Shown: one piece after another, positions 10,643 through 22,379 of the stretch
Layout of the letters: each line of letters starts with the position of its first letter
How positions within the stretch are numbered: the first letter of the stretch is position 1
Assembly (NCBI GenBank): GCA_016081115.2
Contig: CM071931.1
Location: 18,204,317 to 18,268,316 of the forward strand
From: Rehmannia glutinosa
Lineage: Eukaryota; Streptophyta; Magnoliopsida; Lamiales; Orobanchaceae
Direction of reading: 5' to 3'
DNA length: 64,000 nucleotides
Notes under the pieces: generated by a model
Told to the model about the DNA's origin: nothing
Databases searched by the model: none
What the model saw: only the letters and a program-made list of their open reading frames with translations
Program-made: the position numbers and the translations under genes

Positions 10643-13009
10643 AACTCCCCCTCTTAAAAAATATTTCGTCCTCGAAATTTAGTTAACTTAATTCAAACTC
10701 CAATAATGTCCAAGTATCGTGTTACAATCTCATCATCTCATTCTCAACTTGCCTTGTCCTGGCTCAATTGTGTCCTATTAATTGTTGTTATAAGCAGACT
10801 CCACTAAAGGTAAATATGCATCTCAATCATCCCTTAAAACCAAAATACATGCTCTGTAGAATTGCATTGTTCCTTCAGTGTGTCCATCCGTTTGTGGGTG
10901 AGCGTGTGCGATATCTAATGTGTTTAACCTAGTATCAGAGTTTTTCCTTAAGTACAACCAAAATCCCTTTGTAGCCTAATGCACCATTACCAACTATAAC
11001 AAATCAGTTGAGGTCTGCGATTAGGTCATGGTTTCTCATCTTACCTAAAACTCATATGTCACTTGTGCCTCAAACATTTTATCTCTAAGTACAACTCCTT
11101 CAACCATTGTTGCAGTATTTGATTCAATCCACAATAAGGTGTGACAACCTCGATTATCAACTTAGCAAACTTTCTCACTAATTTATTCTTGTTCTATGGG
11201 TAGCTTGGTCAATTCTTCTTTAAGTTTTTAGAAATCCTCCTCGCACTTCTCTGTCCACAGGAACTTCTCAAATTTCCTCATCAATCTGGTCATTGGTATT
11301 GTCGTATCCCAAAAAACATATTCTATAAATCTTATGTAATACCTCGAGAGTCATAGGAAACTCTAAACTTCGTTCACAATCATAGACACCAATATTAAAA
11401 ACTTCAACTTTAACCAAATCAACTTATATTCCTCATACGGTAACAATATGACCCAAATATATTACATAGTCTAACCACAATTTAAACTCTTATTGAACTT
11501 TAGTTGGTGATACGAGACCTCAAATTGATCCTAAATAAGACACTAGTTCCTTTCAGTAATCAAGTGAATCATTCATCATTAGCACTGGGTACTTGTTTTG
11601 TAATCAAATAAATTCTTCATAAAATCAATATTCTCCATAAATTCATCTTATCTTCACAAATATGATTGGCTCTTCTTACGATGATACTCTAAGTCGGATA
11701 AGTCCTTTAACCAATAATTCTTATAATGTCACATTCAACTCTTATAATTCCTTCAACGTCATCCTATGGGTGAATTTGATATCGTGTCACCCCAAATAAA
11801 AAGCAGTGTTCTCATAAATCGCTAGGCGCTAGTCGGGCAGCAGACTGGGGCCTAGCGCCTAGGCGGAGCCTGGGCGGGGTTAGGCGGGACTTGAGCGGGG
11901 TTAGGCGGGGCCTAATTGGAAAAATAACGTAGGCGGACAAGGGGGGCCTAGCGCCTAGGCGGGGACTAATCGGAGCTATGCGGGGTCTTTTAGAACAGTG
12001 GTAAAAAGTCAATGGTGGATTCTATTTGTCTATCCAGTGGAACCCCAAATAAAAGTTTCTAAAAATATATTACGTAGCCTCGAATAATTGGCACGTTGAC
12101 CATTATCAAATCAAAGATTGGGAACCTACTGCACTAACCAAATACTCTGACAGTTTCCATTCTTAAACTTTCCGTTGCTTTCTTTTCTGACACTAGTCGG
12201 GGTACAATACTAGCTTTTGCTTCGTAGAAAAATAAACTCGTATTATTAATGCATCGAACACTATCTCCTTGTGGGACACTCTATACTTTCTCGCTCTTAC
12301 TAAACTAGTCAATGCCTAAGATCACATCAAAATCTCTCATTCCTATAACATATAAATCCACTTCTAAATCATTTCCATTAACGTTCAGTTTAATGACTTT
12401 AGACATCCGAATAAGAATTAGTTTCTTTTCCAATTGCTATACTAACATCATAACCATCTCAAAGTACCATCATTAACTCTTAGAAAAACAAACATGGCGT
12501 AAATCATGAATATTCAACTCGAAAGCCACTAAAGTCTATCCATAATCTATGTTGCTAGTAATCTACTCATAGTCAATCTTGACATACTCGATCGCTTATA
12601 AATTCGTAATGAATCTCATGTATTCTATCACAGGGGTCCTCTTCCAAGTCCTCTAGAGTTTATATTATCCTTTCCATATTCACATACAGTGTGTCAAAAC
12701 CTCATAGTCAATAGCTCTATGGTACATGTGTATTGCATCAATAAATAAAGTAAATCATTTTTTCCCATAATAGAAATCATATGATTTGTCAGTAGCAGTA
12801 GCAATGTCAATAGCATGTCAATAGCAGTAGCAGTAGCAATAGAAATTTTGAAATTTGAATTCATATCTTGGCTTTGGAGTTGGCGTGGCATAGCGGTGGT
12901 GGATATATAATTCTTTTCCATTACATTAGAAATTCTGATTTACTCATTATTAGAATTACACACACAAAAATTACATATATATATTGCAAGTCTACAGGAA
13001 GGTAGACCT
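10643..13009 (-). pseudogene. Degenerate gypsy gag-pol interior
   Basis: Reading back from the primer-binding site, remnants appear in the usual gypsy order. A protease tail reading VIGMRDFDVILGID lies near 12380-12290. An RT/connection segment resembling PMTRL..KFEKFLWTEKCE lies near 11400-11170. An integrase-like stretch (HPQTDG followed by ACIL) lies near 10930-10840. Every frame is broken by stops and shifts, so nothing here can be made as a protein. The protease-RT-integrase order is that of Ty3/gypsy. A 197-bp hAT MITE sits inside. Confidence 0.6.
11804..12000. mobile_element. hAT-like MITE, 197 bp
   Basis: The ends CAGTGTTCTCATAAATC and (reverse complement) CACTGTTCTAAAAGACC form imperfect terminal inverted repeats. 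Flanks are ATAAAAAG (11796-11803) and GTAAAAAG (12001-12008), a 7/8 match, fitting the 8-bp duplication of hAT elements. The core is GC-rich and built from CTAGGCG-type words. It inserted into the already resident gypsy interior. Confidence 0.65.
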
Positions 13010-13021
13010 GCTCTGATACCA
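13010..13021 (-). promoter_or_regulatory. Primer-binding site (initiator tRNA-Met type)
   Basis: The minus-strand sequence TGGTATCAGAGC lies two bases inside the LTR boundary at 13024. This word is complementary to the 3' end of plant initiator tRNA-Met and marks the start of the gypsy interior and its orientation. Confidence 0.75.
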
Positions 13022-13023
13022 CC

Positions 13024-13403
13024 TGTAACGCCCCTAAATTTTAAACTATAAAATGTCTACAAATATTCATTTAACCGTATATTTTTTTCCCCTTTAAACA
13101 TGAGAAAGACAACTCGTTATAGCAAGCCACTTAATTTTCAAAAGAACAATAATTACAGTGGAAACATCGCATAAAACAATTTGAATAAAACTTGACATCT
13201 ACATATAATTCAAACAGACCATTTGACAGTGAAAGATTTTGAAGAAATCGCGTACATACATTTATTTATAAGAAAAGATAGGCATGTAGATATATTTCAT
13301 TCAAAATTCAATAGCAACAGCGGAAGCAATTATAAAGTGTAGAAAATTCATATATTCATATATTAATAAGAAATTCGCACATTTACTAAATTATATTATA
13401 TAA
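13024..13403 (-). mobile_element. Partial 5' LTR of the minus-strand gypsy element
   Basis: Nearly identical to 8225-8605 (end TTAAAATTTAGGGGCGTTACA on the minus strand). The match stops at 13403, exactly where a CACTA-type end begins. The LTR was therefore interrupted, and its remainder is not visible in the window. Confidence 0.7.
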
Positions 13404-14913
13404 CACTAGTATAAAATTTACCATCTGCATCGTGTTGTAAACGACTTTAAGCATCGGTTCCAATGGCGATGCTTATGAAGGCGATGCTTATAATCACATG
13501 TATAGCCGATGCCTAAAGTAAACAATAGGCATCGGTTTCCAAGCAAAAACCGATGCATAATGTTACCAAAAGCATCGCTTTTCATAAACAACTGACACAT
13601 AAAGTTAGTTTGGACATCAGTTTATAACAACAACAGATGCCTATTGTTATTTTTTTTAGATACAATTTTCTTTTTAATTTCCGGCCTCCCTGCAAAGAAA
13701 CTATTAGCTCAATCAAAACACAGACGTACATTAGAATTTCTTTCTCCAGCTTTAAAGGTTAGATATTATCAAGACAGAAGGCTATAAGAAGGCATGTCCT
13801 CAATCTGTAACACGTCGTACATTAGAATTTCTTTCTCCAGCTGCGATCGTGTCAACTTTAAAATATCTTGTTGAATCAAGTTTGTGTATTCAATTCGAAA
13901 AGTATATAACCCAAAATATTCAACAAAATCCCGACATGAACAAATTTTGTGTCAAAAACTGAAAGTGGGAACACATGCAGTACGGATATTTTCATTCCAA
14001 ACATGTTTTAATCATGAAAAAAATAAGAGCAGATTTCTAACCGTGGACAATTTACAGAATCAGAACTTTCTTTTGTATTCTATTTTATATCAACGGCAAG
14101 AACGTTATAGGATATGGATGCTTCACCTGACAACATTTTCAGAAAAACTACTCTAACCAATGTTCTGGGTTTCGCTGCATATAGTTGAGCTCACATCCAG
14201 TAGCCTAGAGAGTAAATACATTCAACTGAAAATTTATTTAAAAAATTGGTCAAAATATGAACAATCTAAACATAATATATCATTCCCCTTACTGGTATGA
14301 TGGTATCTTGATCAAGCATTTGCACGATCATAAATGTTATATTCACACCAGCAACAACAAACGGATATTCCCAAACAGCCCTTTTGCCGGCTTACTTCCT
14401 CAATAGACTCTGAAAAGATATCTGGCATGAAAATAAAACTCGTATGAAGTTTTCTAGGAAAAAACCAAAGATATTAAGTAGGAAATTTGAGAGTGCTAAG
14501 CACCGTAAGTAAATTTTTCCAGCACATCATATAGGCAACAACTATTTGTAAAAAGTATAGAGCGAGTAGAGTATTACCGAAAAGGTCTTTGCAAAAAACA
14601 GTAAGTTCTCCAAAGAAATGAAACCTGCTCCTCTGCTTATAGTAATCATCAGCAACACAAAACGAAAAAGGAATATACGAGGTGTTAAATGAGCTGCAGA
14701 AAAGCATAGTGTTTGGCTGGAAATGAACCTGAAGTCTGTAGATGGATCTTTCATTTCCTACACCAACATCAGGTTTTGACCCGAAAACGGCATTACCAAT
14801 AGTGATCACTCCAGGATTCTGACTGCTTAATCTTTTTATAGCTACGGCACTTCTGGTCCCAACATTGCGCTGGAAATGAACAAGTCCTCCAATATTGTTT
14901 ACTTGGACAAACC
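13404..14913. mobile_element. CACTA-like end with subterminal GCATCGG repeats and possible captured sequence
   Basis: CACTAGTATAAAATTTACC at 13404 abuts the broken LTR. It is followed to about 13640 by many copies, in both orientations, of words like GGCATCGGTTT and CCGATGC, the subterminal repeat style of CACTA elements. The rest (13680-14900) contains a duplicated segment (CGTACATTAGAATTTCTTTC near 13727 and 13819). A minus-strand stretch of about 45 codons near 14880-14740 (VGTRSAVAIKRL, ITIGNAVFGSKPDVG) looks coding, but I cannot assign it. The right end of the element was not found. Confidence 0.4.
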
Positions 14914-15443
14914 AATCACTACAAACAAACTGAAATTTAGCGGCATATATTTAGCGGCGGTTATACAAAAATGCCACTAAATTAGTATTTGGCTACAGTT
15001 TTGCAAATAGCGGCGGATATTCCTGGTGCTTTATAAAATCGCGGCGCATTTTTCACCATTTATTTCTGGTAAACGTTAGCAGAGAATTGAATCATCGATA
15101 TAAATTTGCCTATAATATTTATTTTAAGCGTCAGTGGCGGTTCAGAAAACCGCCAATATATATTTTTATCTAATGCTTAAAACTATTTCTAACAGATGTA
15201 AATATTTTCACACTAGGTCAAAACAAAACTTCAACCCTGCAAAATCTGCCTGTCTCGTCTCCTCTCTGGTTTCTGAATAGCTCTCTCCATCTCCTCTCTC
15301 TTTCTTCTCCATTTCTCTCTCTGATTTGACGATGATGATCCGATAGGAAACGGCATACGGGCAACACCACTTCTTCCCATCCAACTCAGTTGTCTGCTGG
15401 TTTTGCCGCCCCTTTCCTCTTTTTTTCTCTATTATTGTTTTAG

Positions 15444-15557
15444 ATTTTGACTTCGAAAACCGATCGAGCTTCCGTCACCCGCTTTCACGAGTACACCACC
15501 GACGGTTCTACGAGCATCAACAACTTCTTCGCCCGTTTCTCCAAGCACACTTTCTGA
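15444..15557 (+). other. Exon-like segment inside the CACTA element
   Basis: After a pyrimidine-rich stretch and a TTTTAG acceptor, a frame of 37 codons runs to a TGA and includes TDRASVTRFHEYTTDGS and NNFFARFSKHTF. Its composition is coding-like and unlike the surrounding AT-rich DNA. I do not recognise the family. It could be the 5' exon of a CACTA-borne gene or a captured host exon. Confidence 0.3.
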
Positions 15558-15718
15558 TTTCAATTGGTAAATTTCAAAACCCTAATCTCTATTGTTACAA
15601 TTGAAAATTAGTTTATTACTTCCTTTGTTTTAATATATTTCATTTGGAAATATGTACCTCAAATTATTTTCGCATATGATTATCTCAATTGTTTCCACAT
15701 ATGATTATGCGAAAAAAA

Positions 15719-16996
15719 GGGAAAATTGCAAAATTGGTCTAATAACTATAGGCAGTTTGCAATTTCAGTCATATAAGTATTGAGTTTGCAAAATTGGTCA
15801 TGTAAGTTTGATTGTGTTTGCAAAATTGGTCCTATATGTTTCATACCTAAGCAATTTCGGTCCTGTAAGTTTCAAGTTGTTGCAAAATTGGTCCCCTGGG
15901 TTTATTTAATATTTTCAAAATACCAAGAATACCGTTATACACATCAATGGTTTATTTGACTAAGTGTTTTGCTTAAAATAGTTTCAGAACCTAGGTTTAT
16001 TAGGAACTTTTAGTTATATTTATTATATTTATGTAATTAACAATTGGTGAGTAGAATTTTCTCTAAGAAAATGGATCTGGACAATTGTCCGGATGTCTAC
16101 CTTATAGGACACAGCGGCGGATCTATGTACAAAATTGGGGGTACAGTTCTGAAAAATTTCAACTATATTTTCTAGTAAAAAAAATTAATAATAAATTTGT
16201 ACTCCTATTATTACAAAAAATTAAAATAGAATTAGAAAATTCAAATAAAACAATACAAATCCCTGCAATAGAATTTCCAAAATTAAAAGATTGACTTAGC
16301 AACTTGAATAAATAAACCATGGCAAAAGTCAAAACCTACAAAACTGAAAATATGAAAAAACGAAAATCTAATAATATCAATAATGCTACCAAAACTGTGT
16401 TTTGTTGTATATTGTTTTCTTAATTATTCTAATTATTTCTTTTATATATGTTTATTAAGTTTTCATGTACGGTTACATAATCAACTTTTACAAAATTTTA
16501 AAAAGCATTTGTACTATGACTTTAAATAATTAACAATATTTATATGCACTTTTTTTTGTAAATCTATTGTACCCCAATTTCAAAAATCCTGGATCCACCA
16601 CTGATAGGACATGCATATCGTCAAATTTTGACGATGTATGCACAAGAATACCAGGACAAGACAACATATTGTAACAATCATATTAAAATCTCTGACAAGA
16701 CTGATCTAAGTAGGTGTAACAATGCCACAAACAAAATAGAAGTCAGAAAATGTGAATCTTTTATTCTATAAAATCTGGGTTTATCTAAATAAATTAGATA
16801 TAATATGTTAAGAACTAAAATTGTTAATGCTCGAAATTTATATGACAAAAATTGCTATTGTTAGAAAGATAAAGGACCAAAAATGCTATTTAGCCATAAG
16901 AGCAAAATTGTCTAGGACCAAAAATGCAACTTTAAAAGATAAAGGACTAAATTTGCAACTATCGCAAAGTTACAGGACTAAAACTGCAATTTACCC
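15719..16996 (+). mobile_element. Internally deleted TIR-flanked pararetroviral element
   Basis: The left end GGGAAAATTGCAAAATTGGTC and right end (reverse complement GGGTAAATTGCAGTTTTAGTC) are long inverted repeats built of about five units like TTGCAAAATTGGTCCTGTAAGTTT. Between them lies viral leader matching the two larger copies: a PBS-like TTTCAGAACCTAGG (15982-15995), the conserved leader, and the ORF1 start ATGGATCTGGAC at 16071. After the hAT insertion come a few ORF1 codons joined directly to the distal non-coding region (16690-16735, matching the minus strand near 32140-32190). Everything from mid ORF1 to beyond the last ORF is missing. The flanks are A-runs, so no target duplication can be claimed. 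Confidence 0.65.
16112..16603. mobile_element. hAT-like non-autonomous element, 492 bp
   Basis: The ends CAGCGGCGGATC and (reverse complement) CAGTGGTGGATC are inverted repeats. Both sides carry ATAGGACA (16104-16111 and 16604-16611), a perfect 8-bp duplication typical of hAT. It interrupts the ORF1 remnant of the pararetroviral element. No coding capacity. Confidence 0.85.
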
Positions 16997-17590
16997 AAAG
17001 AAAAAACTAATTCGGATTCTAAACAGCACCGATGTACTTTTTCATTGTTTTAAACTTTTGTTTAAGTTATATTATCAAGGCTGGAACATGAAGGATTTTG
17101 GAAGAAATTGGTGCAGGACATTGGTTCCAAAACTCTCAAAATAATCTGCTGTTGCAAGCTCCTGAAATTGAAATTCTATTCTCAAGTGAGTATCAGTAAA
17201 ACCCTCTGTTTTGGTTGCAGAATGCCGCATATTTAATATGGTTTCCCGGTTCTTTGGTTCTTGACCTTGTAGTTGTCTTTCTTATGAACTAACAGTTTTA
17301 GGCTTCACATGTTTAGACAAAACAAATTAATGATCAGGAGTTACTTGAATGATGATTGTGATCAGGACTTTCTGAAGTTACTGTTTTATGAAGTAGATAA
17401 TTATTTGGATTTGATTGCTTAGATTTGAACCATGATTTTGATTCAATGATTGGTACTGACTGATGTCCCTTTTTCTTTTGTTGTTGTTTCAGCCGTGCAC
17501 TCTTGCAGAAGCAACAGTTCTTTCACTCACATAGAACTCAAGTGAGTGTTCAACAATCATTTGGTTTGCTTATCATAGGTGAACCTTTGT

Positions 17591-20550
17591 TGTGAGGCCC
17601 TAGAATCGTATTATAAGGTAATATGTTATATAATAAATATTTAAATATTTGAGTTCATTTTGTTAATTTATTTTATATTATTTTCTATAATTCGATTCAT
17701 TCAATTTATTTCCCTAGTTAGATCGACTCACATATATTAAACTTTTATAATATTAGTATGTTTTAAATTAGGATTGTATTTATTAAGAAATGATTTTAGG
17801 ATTTTAGGAGTACTTGACAAACCACTAATCTTCACCACCATTTCTTGTATTTGATCTATAAATTTTACCCATTATTCTAAAATGGATAATATACTTTATT
17901 TACAACAAGTTTTATTAAATCAAAACTCTACCATATTAATTACCAAACTTCTTTGTGACCACACATTTTTAACTTTTTTTTCTTGGTTTCAAAACACCCA
18001 CATCATTGTACTTATACTATAGCAACAAACCATACTCCTTAATTCCTTCCTCCTGACTGCCGAATTTAGGGATAGCTGGAGAGATATTTATTTTCTTCTA
18101 TCATTTGTCTTACTTCACACTTAACCCATTTTTTTGAAGAAAAAATTGCCATGCCTTTTATGTTGCTCACAGACGTCACTTGAGAAATAGGGGGGGGCTT
18201 GTTTTCATTTCCTTTCTTTCATAAAAGTCATCTTTCAAAGAATATATATATGTGTGAATGCAACGGTTGCTTTCTTCCAATGATTATACTAAAAGCTTAA
18301 AGGTGGAAAAGGAATCATTGTTTTCATCAAGTTCCATTTTTAGACATAGTGGAGGTGTTAGAAACTGGACTTGAGGAGATTTTTGGAGCTTGTTGATTTG
18401 AAGAAAATTGAGGAAAAGCTATTAAGGTGGGTAAAATAAAGCTTAAACTCTTTTGTTAAATGGTTTGATTGCATTTCAATTCTTGTAAGGCATGTTTAAA
18501 TTCTTTAAATATCATGAAAATTATGTTTCTTTATGTGCTTGGGTGTTGTTATATGTTTCTTAAATGATTTATAGTCATTTTTGGAATTTAATTGGACTTT
18601 GAGGATTAAAACTGCAATAATTGAAAACTTGGGTAGTAAACTGAAATTTCGAAAATTTGAGGCTGTTTTTATATTATTTTAGATGTTGTCTTGGTTTTGG
18701 AAGTACATGGATGTATTGAGGTTGAATTTGGAAGAAAATTGAACTTGGAAACCACTTTTGCAAAAATTAGAAAATATAGGGACTAAACTGAAATTATTGA
18801 AAATAAGAGGTATCTAATTCTGTGAAGTTCATAAACTGTAGGGTCTGTTTTTAAAGGGTATAAGTGCTTTGGGGTTGTTTTGAAAAGAAAATTTGATCTT
18901 GAGGTTAAATAGTCAATTTATCACAAAAATAGGGACTAATTTGAAATTTCTGAAAATTTAAAGTCAGAACCTGAAATTTCCTACTGTCGGGGCTGAGTTA
19001 TTTTGCTGGAACCTAATTTTATATTTTCCTTAATTTTTTTTATATGAATGGATCACTTTGAAAAATATTTAAAGTTTAGGTTTAAAAATGAGATTTTAGA
19101 TAAAGTTTGGATTAATATGCATTAAAGAAAAAGAAAGGAGAAACTAGAAGCAATTAACATAAAAGTCCTACTGTACGTGGCTTAATTTTTTTAAAAACTA
19201 AAGGTAACTAATGATAACATGTGAAATTTTACTACCAATTTAGAATTTTAGATTTTTGTTTAAAAAAAAAAATAAAAATGGTTTAAAACCCAAATTGAAA
19301 ATTTGAAAATTACCTTTGATTTTATTTTGAGATTTTGAACTTGGAAGTTATCTGATTTATATATATCGACATTCGATTAAATTCCAACTCCGATTATAAA
19401 TCACTTTACTCGTATTAAATTGACAAATGTTATGTGGAGCATTCTTAAGTTCTTAAGTGTCTTGCTATAATAAACTTGAATAAGTGTGCCACAAAAATTG
19501 ATTTTCATATCATTTTTGGAATTTTGTATTGATTGTTTGTCTTGAGGTATGGTTTGGTCAAACGAGGTTGAGCAGGTCGCCTGCGGTATTGATTTGACAG
19601 CCCATGGTCCTAATCCCACCACTGTAGGACGGAGTGTCCTGTGGGCGAAGTGGGTCGTAGAATGGTATATTCCGGAATATGACGATCTCTGGACAGACAG
19701 GTCCTAGCTAAAGAGACGTCGAGCCACCTGGGGTAGTTATAAGGTAGCCTGTGACTTCGGTCAATTATTGTTTGGGGAGTCATAAGGTAGAACGGCATAA
19801 TTGTAGCCCGATCAGCTCAATTATGATTAACACTTGATGTTCCTGCTTGTTTGCCCGTTCTTGTTTGCCGTTCTTGTTTGCCCGTTCTTGTTTGCTCTTT
19901 CATGCTTCAACTCGCTTGTCCAGAAAATATTTAAAGTTTACAGTACTTGCTTGTTATTGTTACTACTTATCATTTCTTTAATCGCTTGATTTTATTAAAC
20001 TTTATTCTTGAGAAACTATCTCTAGAAAAGCTGGGTTTAACGAAATGTTTTTTTTTGTAACGACGCTTGCTTGTATGTCGTCACATGTACACTTATATAA
20101 ATTGGTAAATTGTAAAAATATAAACTCAATTCCTTTGCTCAAACTTGGGAAAAACTAAATTAATTTTTAAAATATCATTATCACCATTCCCAACCACCGA
20201 GCTCATTTAGCTCACCCCATGAATTTTAAAATTTTCGAGAGACAATGGATTTGACATTGAGGAGTCCGATGAAGGGTTTCGAATCAAGGTTGAAGTTGGT
20301 GGAATAATTTCTAGGAATTATATGGATATTGCTTTTGTATTAATATTTTGGATATTCAAACTTATTATATAGCTTGTACTTAATTCTGTATTTGGAATAT
20401 TACTACATGTTAGACTTCCGCTGTGTATTTGTAATGTGATGTATAATATTTTGGATATGGCCTGGCCGAATTTAAGTTTTTATGATTATCCGGAGTTGTA
20501 CTCCGATGAATATTATATTTAATTCTACTTATCTAGATTGGGGCGTGACA
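17591..20550 (+). mobile_element. 5' LTR of a Ty3/gypsy chromovirus, 2.96 kb
   Basis: Begins TGTGAGGCCC and ends GGGGCGTGACA. TTTGT lies at 17586-17590 and again right after the 3' LTR (29937-29941), so the 5-bp target duplication is intact. It differs from the 3' LTR by roughly one base in a hundred by eye, a young insertion. It contains a short direct-repeat cluster of CTTGTTTGCCCGTT units at about 19846-19897. Confidence 0.9.
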
Positions 20551-20554
20551 GTTA

Positions 20555-20566
20555 TGGTATCAGAGC
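20555..20566 (+). promoter_or_regulatory. Primer-binding site of the gypsy element
   Basis: TGGTATCAGAGC begins four bases after the 5' LTR and is complementary to the 3' end of initiator tRNA-Met, the usual primer for plant gypsy elements. Confidence 0.85.
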
Positions 20567-20834
20567 TTAGGTTGTAGAAAGAACTACACCTGAGCTTACC
20601 CAGGATATGATTCTCTGCCTGTGGATTTAGTTACCACTACTGATAATCTTAAACCCCAACCATTTAAGCTTGATTGGAGACACCTACATATTGTGGATTT
20701 TGGATTGGTGTGATAACCTGTGTGGTTTATTGATTTGGATTAGTCTGCTCAGCATTATATGGATTAGATGAGATTTTCAGTATTTCCTTACCATGATGAC
20801 TAGTGGCTGATGGAGTTATTGTTTATGTATAGGT

Positions 20835-21972
20835 ATGGATGCATGTCGTTATCATGAGGAGGAGATGGCGCGTGCGCTGGAGCACATTGATTATACTGAG
20901 TCACAGGTCGACTATTGGAGAGAGGAGTCGGATAGGATTTCCCGATTACTCGAGCAGGAGGAGCAGAGAGTTAGTGAGTTGCAAACATCGTTATCCCAGT
21001 CTCGGGATGGTGTTGATATTCTTGATTTTCAGCATCGTGGGATGATACGGGCCCGACAGGAGCTAGAGGATAGAGTCCAGCAGCTTGAGGATCATCTGCC
21101 ATAGTAACAAATCTTGGATTCGGGAATAATTCGTTAGCCTTTAAAATTCGTATCTTGGGTATTATTCGGGATATTTCGTGAATAATTCGACAAAATTTTG
21201 GTTATACAACAAAATTCGTCTGTATAATATGTGATTAATTCGGGAATATATCGATATAAATATTTAATAATTCTACAGAAACTTATACATTTTAGTGGGA
21301 ACGTTCTCAATAAATTATTTGTACAAGTTATATTAGTTAATAAAAGTGTATTTAAAATTAAAAAATAAATTAAAATAGTATAATTTTGTTAAAATGGGAA
21401 AAAATCGGGAATAAATCGCTTTATTAACGAAAAAGTTCGGGATATTTTGTTACATTATTATTTTTAAAAGATATATACGGAATTTTAACGTCGTATGAAA
21501 ATATCGTGTTTTATTCGAGTATTTTTCAAAAAATCGGAGAATTTTGTTACTATGTCATCTGCGTGTGAGGGGCCTACGAGTAAATGAGCTAGAGGATCAC
21601 GTGTACCAGAGGGATTTACAAGTAGAGCAGCTAGAGGGGGATCTTCATACTTCCCAGCAGGTTATCGATATCCGCACGACCCAGCGAGACCAGTTGGCAG
21701 TTGATTTGGAGGCCTTACGGGCAGACCGTGAGTTGATGTTGCAAGGCTTTTGGGCTCGACTCATAGATTTGGGTGGTTGGATGCCAGGACTAGCTCATGA
21801 GATTCATCCAGTGGAGGAGGTGGACCCTCAGGTGGTACCTGACATTGACCACTTACACGGGGTGCACGTGATAGAGCATGATCTGGATGAGGTAGGTGTT
21901 GATGTGGGCGAGGCTCCACCTATAGATTTGGACGAGGATATTGATGCTCGCAGTGATATCACAGATGTTTAG
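20835..21972 (+). pseudogene. Coiled-coil ORF upstream of gag, split by a hAT insertion
   Basis: The first part (20835-21099) starts MDACRYHEEEMARALEHI and is rich in E, Q, R and L with heptad-like spacing. The second part (21563-21972) continues in the same frame with VNELEDHVYQRDLQVEQLE and ends with an acidic tail. The two join in frame once the 455-bp insertion and one copy of its 8-bp duplication are removed, which argues that this was one protein of about 225 residues when the element was active. A long coiled coil before gag is not a standard gypsy domain. Its role is unknown; assembly or nucleic-acid packaging would be guesses. Confidence 0.6.
21100..21554. mobile_element. hAT-like MITE, 455 bp, inside the pre-gag ORF
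   Basis: Perfect 12-bp terminal inverted repeats (CATAGTAACAAA / TTTGTTACTATG, allowing one neighbouring base on the right) and a perfect 8-bp duplication TCATCTGC (21092-21099 and 21555-21562). The interior is AT-rich with TTCGGGAATA-type subterminal words and is non-coding. Confidence 0.85.
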
Positions 21973-22036
21973 ATCATAGATAGGGTCTAGGAGTTTCTCT
22001 TTTGAAAACTCTTTATCGTGATTGTAAATTACTAGA

Positions 22037-22083
<47 letters not shown>

Positions 22084-22379
22084 TTGATGTATAGTCAGGG
22101 TAGGCGTAGGTAGCCACTGACGACTTGCTATATAGTCAGGGTAGGTGTAGGTAGCCACTGACAGGGATTGGCAGTACTCTTTTGTATTCCACTGCCCCTT
22201 TGGACGTCACATTTTGCGATTGTAAATAGACTCACCGTGTATGTTAACGTTATATATAAATGATGAAGCCTAGAGCTATCTTTTATGTTATCGATGTGAG
22301 CTTTAATTCTATTATTTCATACATTGTTATTATCATAATAAACCTGTATTTATTATATTTTCTTAACCTTCTCTATTAG
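21973..22379 (+). repeat. TA microsatellite and short tandem duplication in the gypsy leader
   Basis: A TA run covers about 22036-22080. It is followed by two copies of a 31-bp unit beginning ATAGTCAGGGTAGG (22091-22121 and 22132-22162), differing at one base. The segment separates the coiled-coil ORF from gag. Confidence 0.7.

Noticed and set aside
15719..15721. A-run flanks of the small pararetroviral element as a target duplication
   Set aside because: GCGAAAAAAA and AAAGAAAAAA agree only through the A run, so they carry no weight.
19401..19798. ORFs of 73 and 62 codons in the gypsy LTR
   Set aside because: Near-identical frames recur in the 3' LTR at 28776-29176, and they run antisense with no domain. 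They are LTR sequence, not genes.
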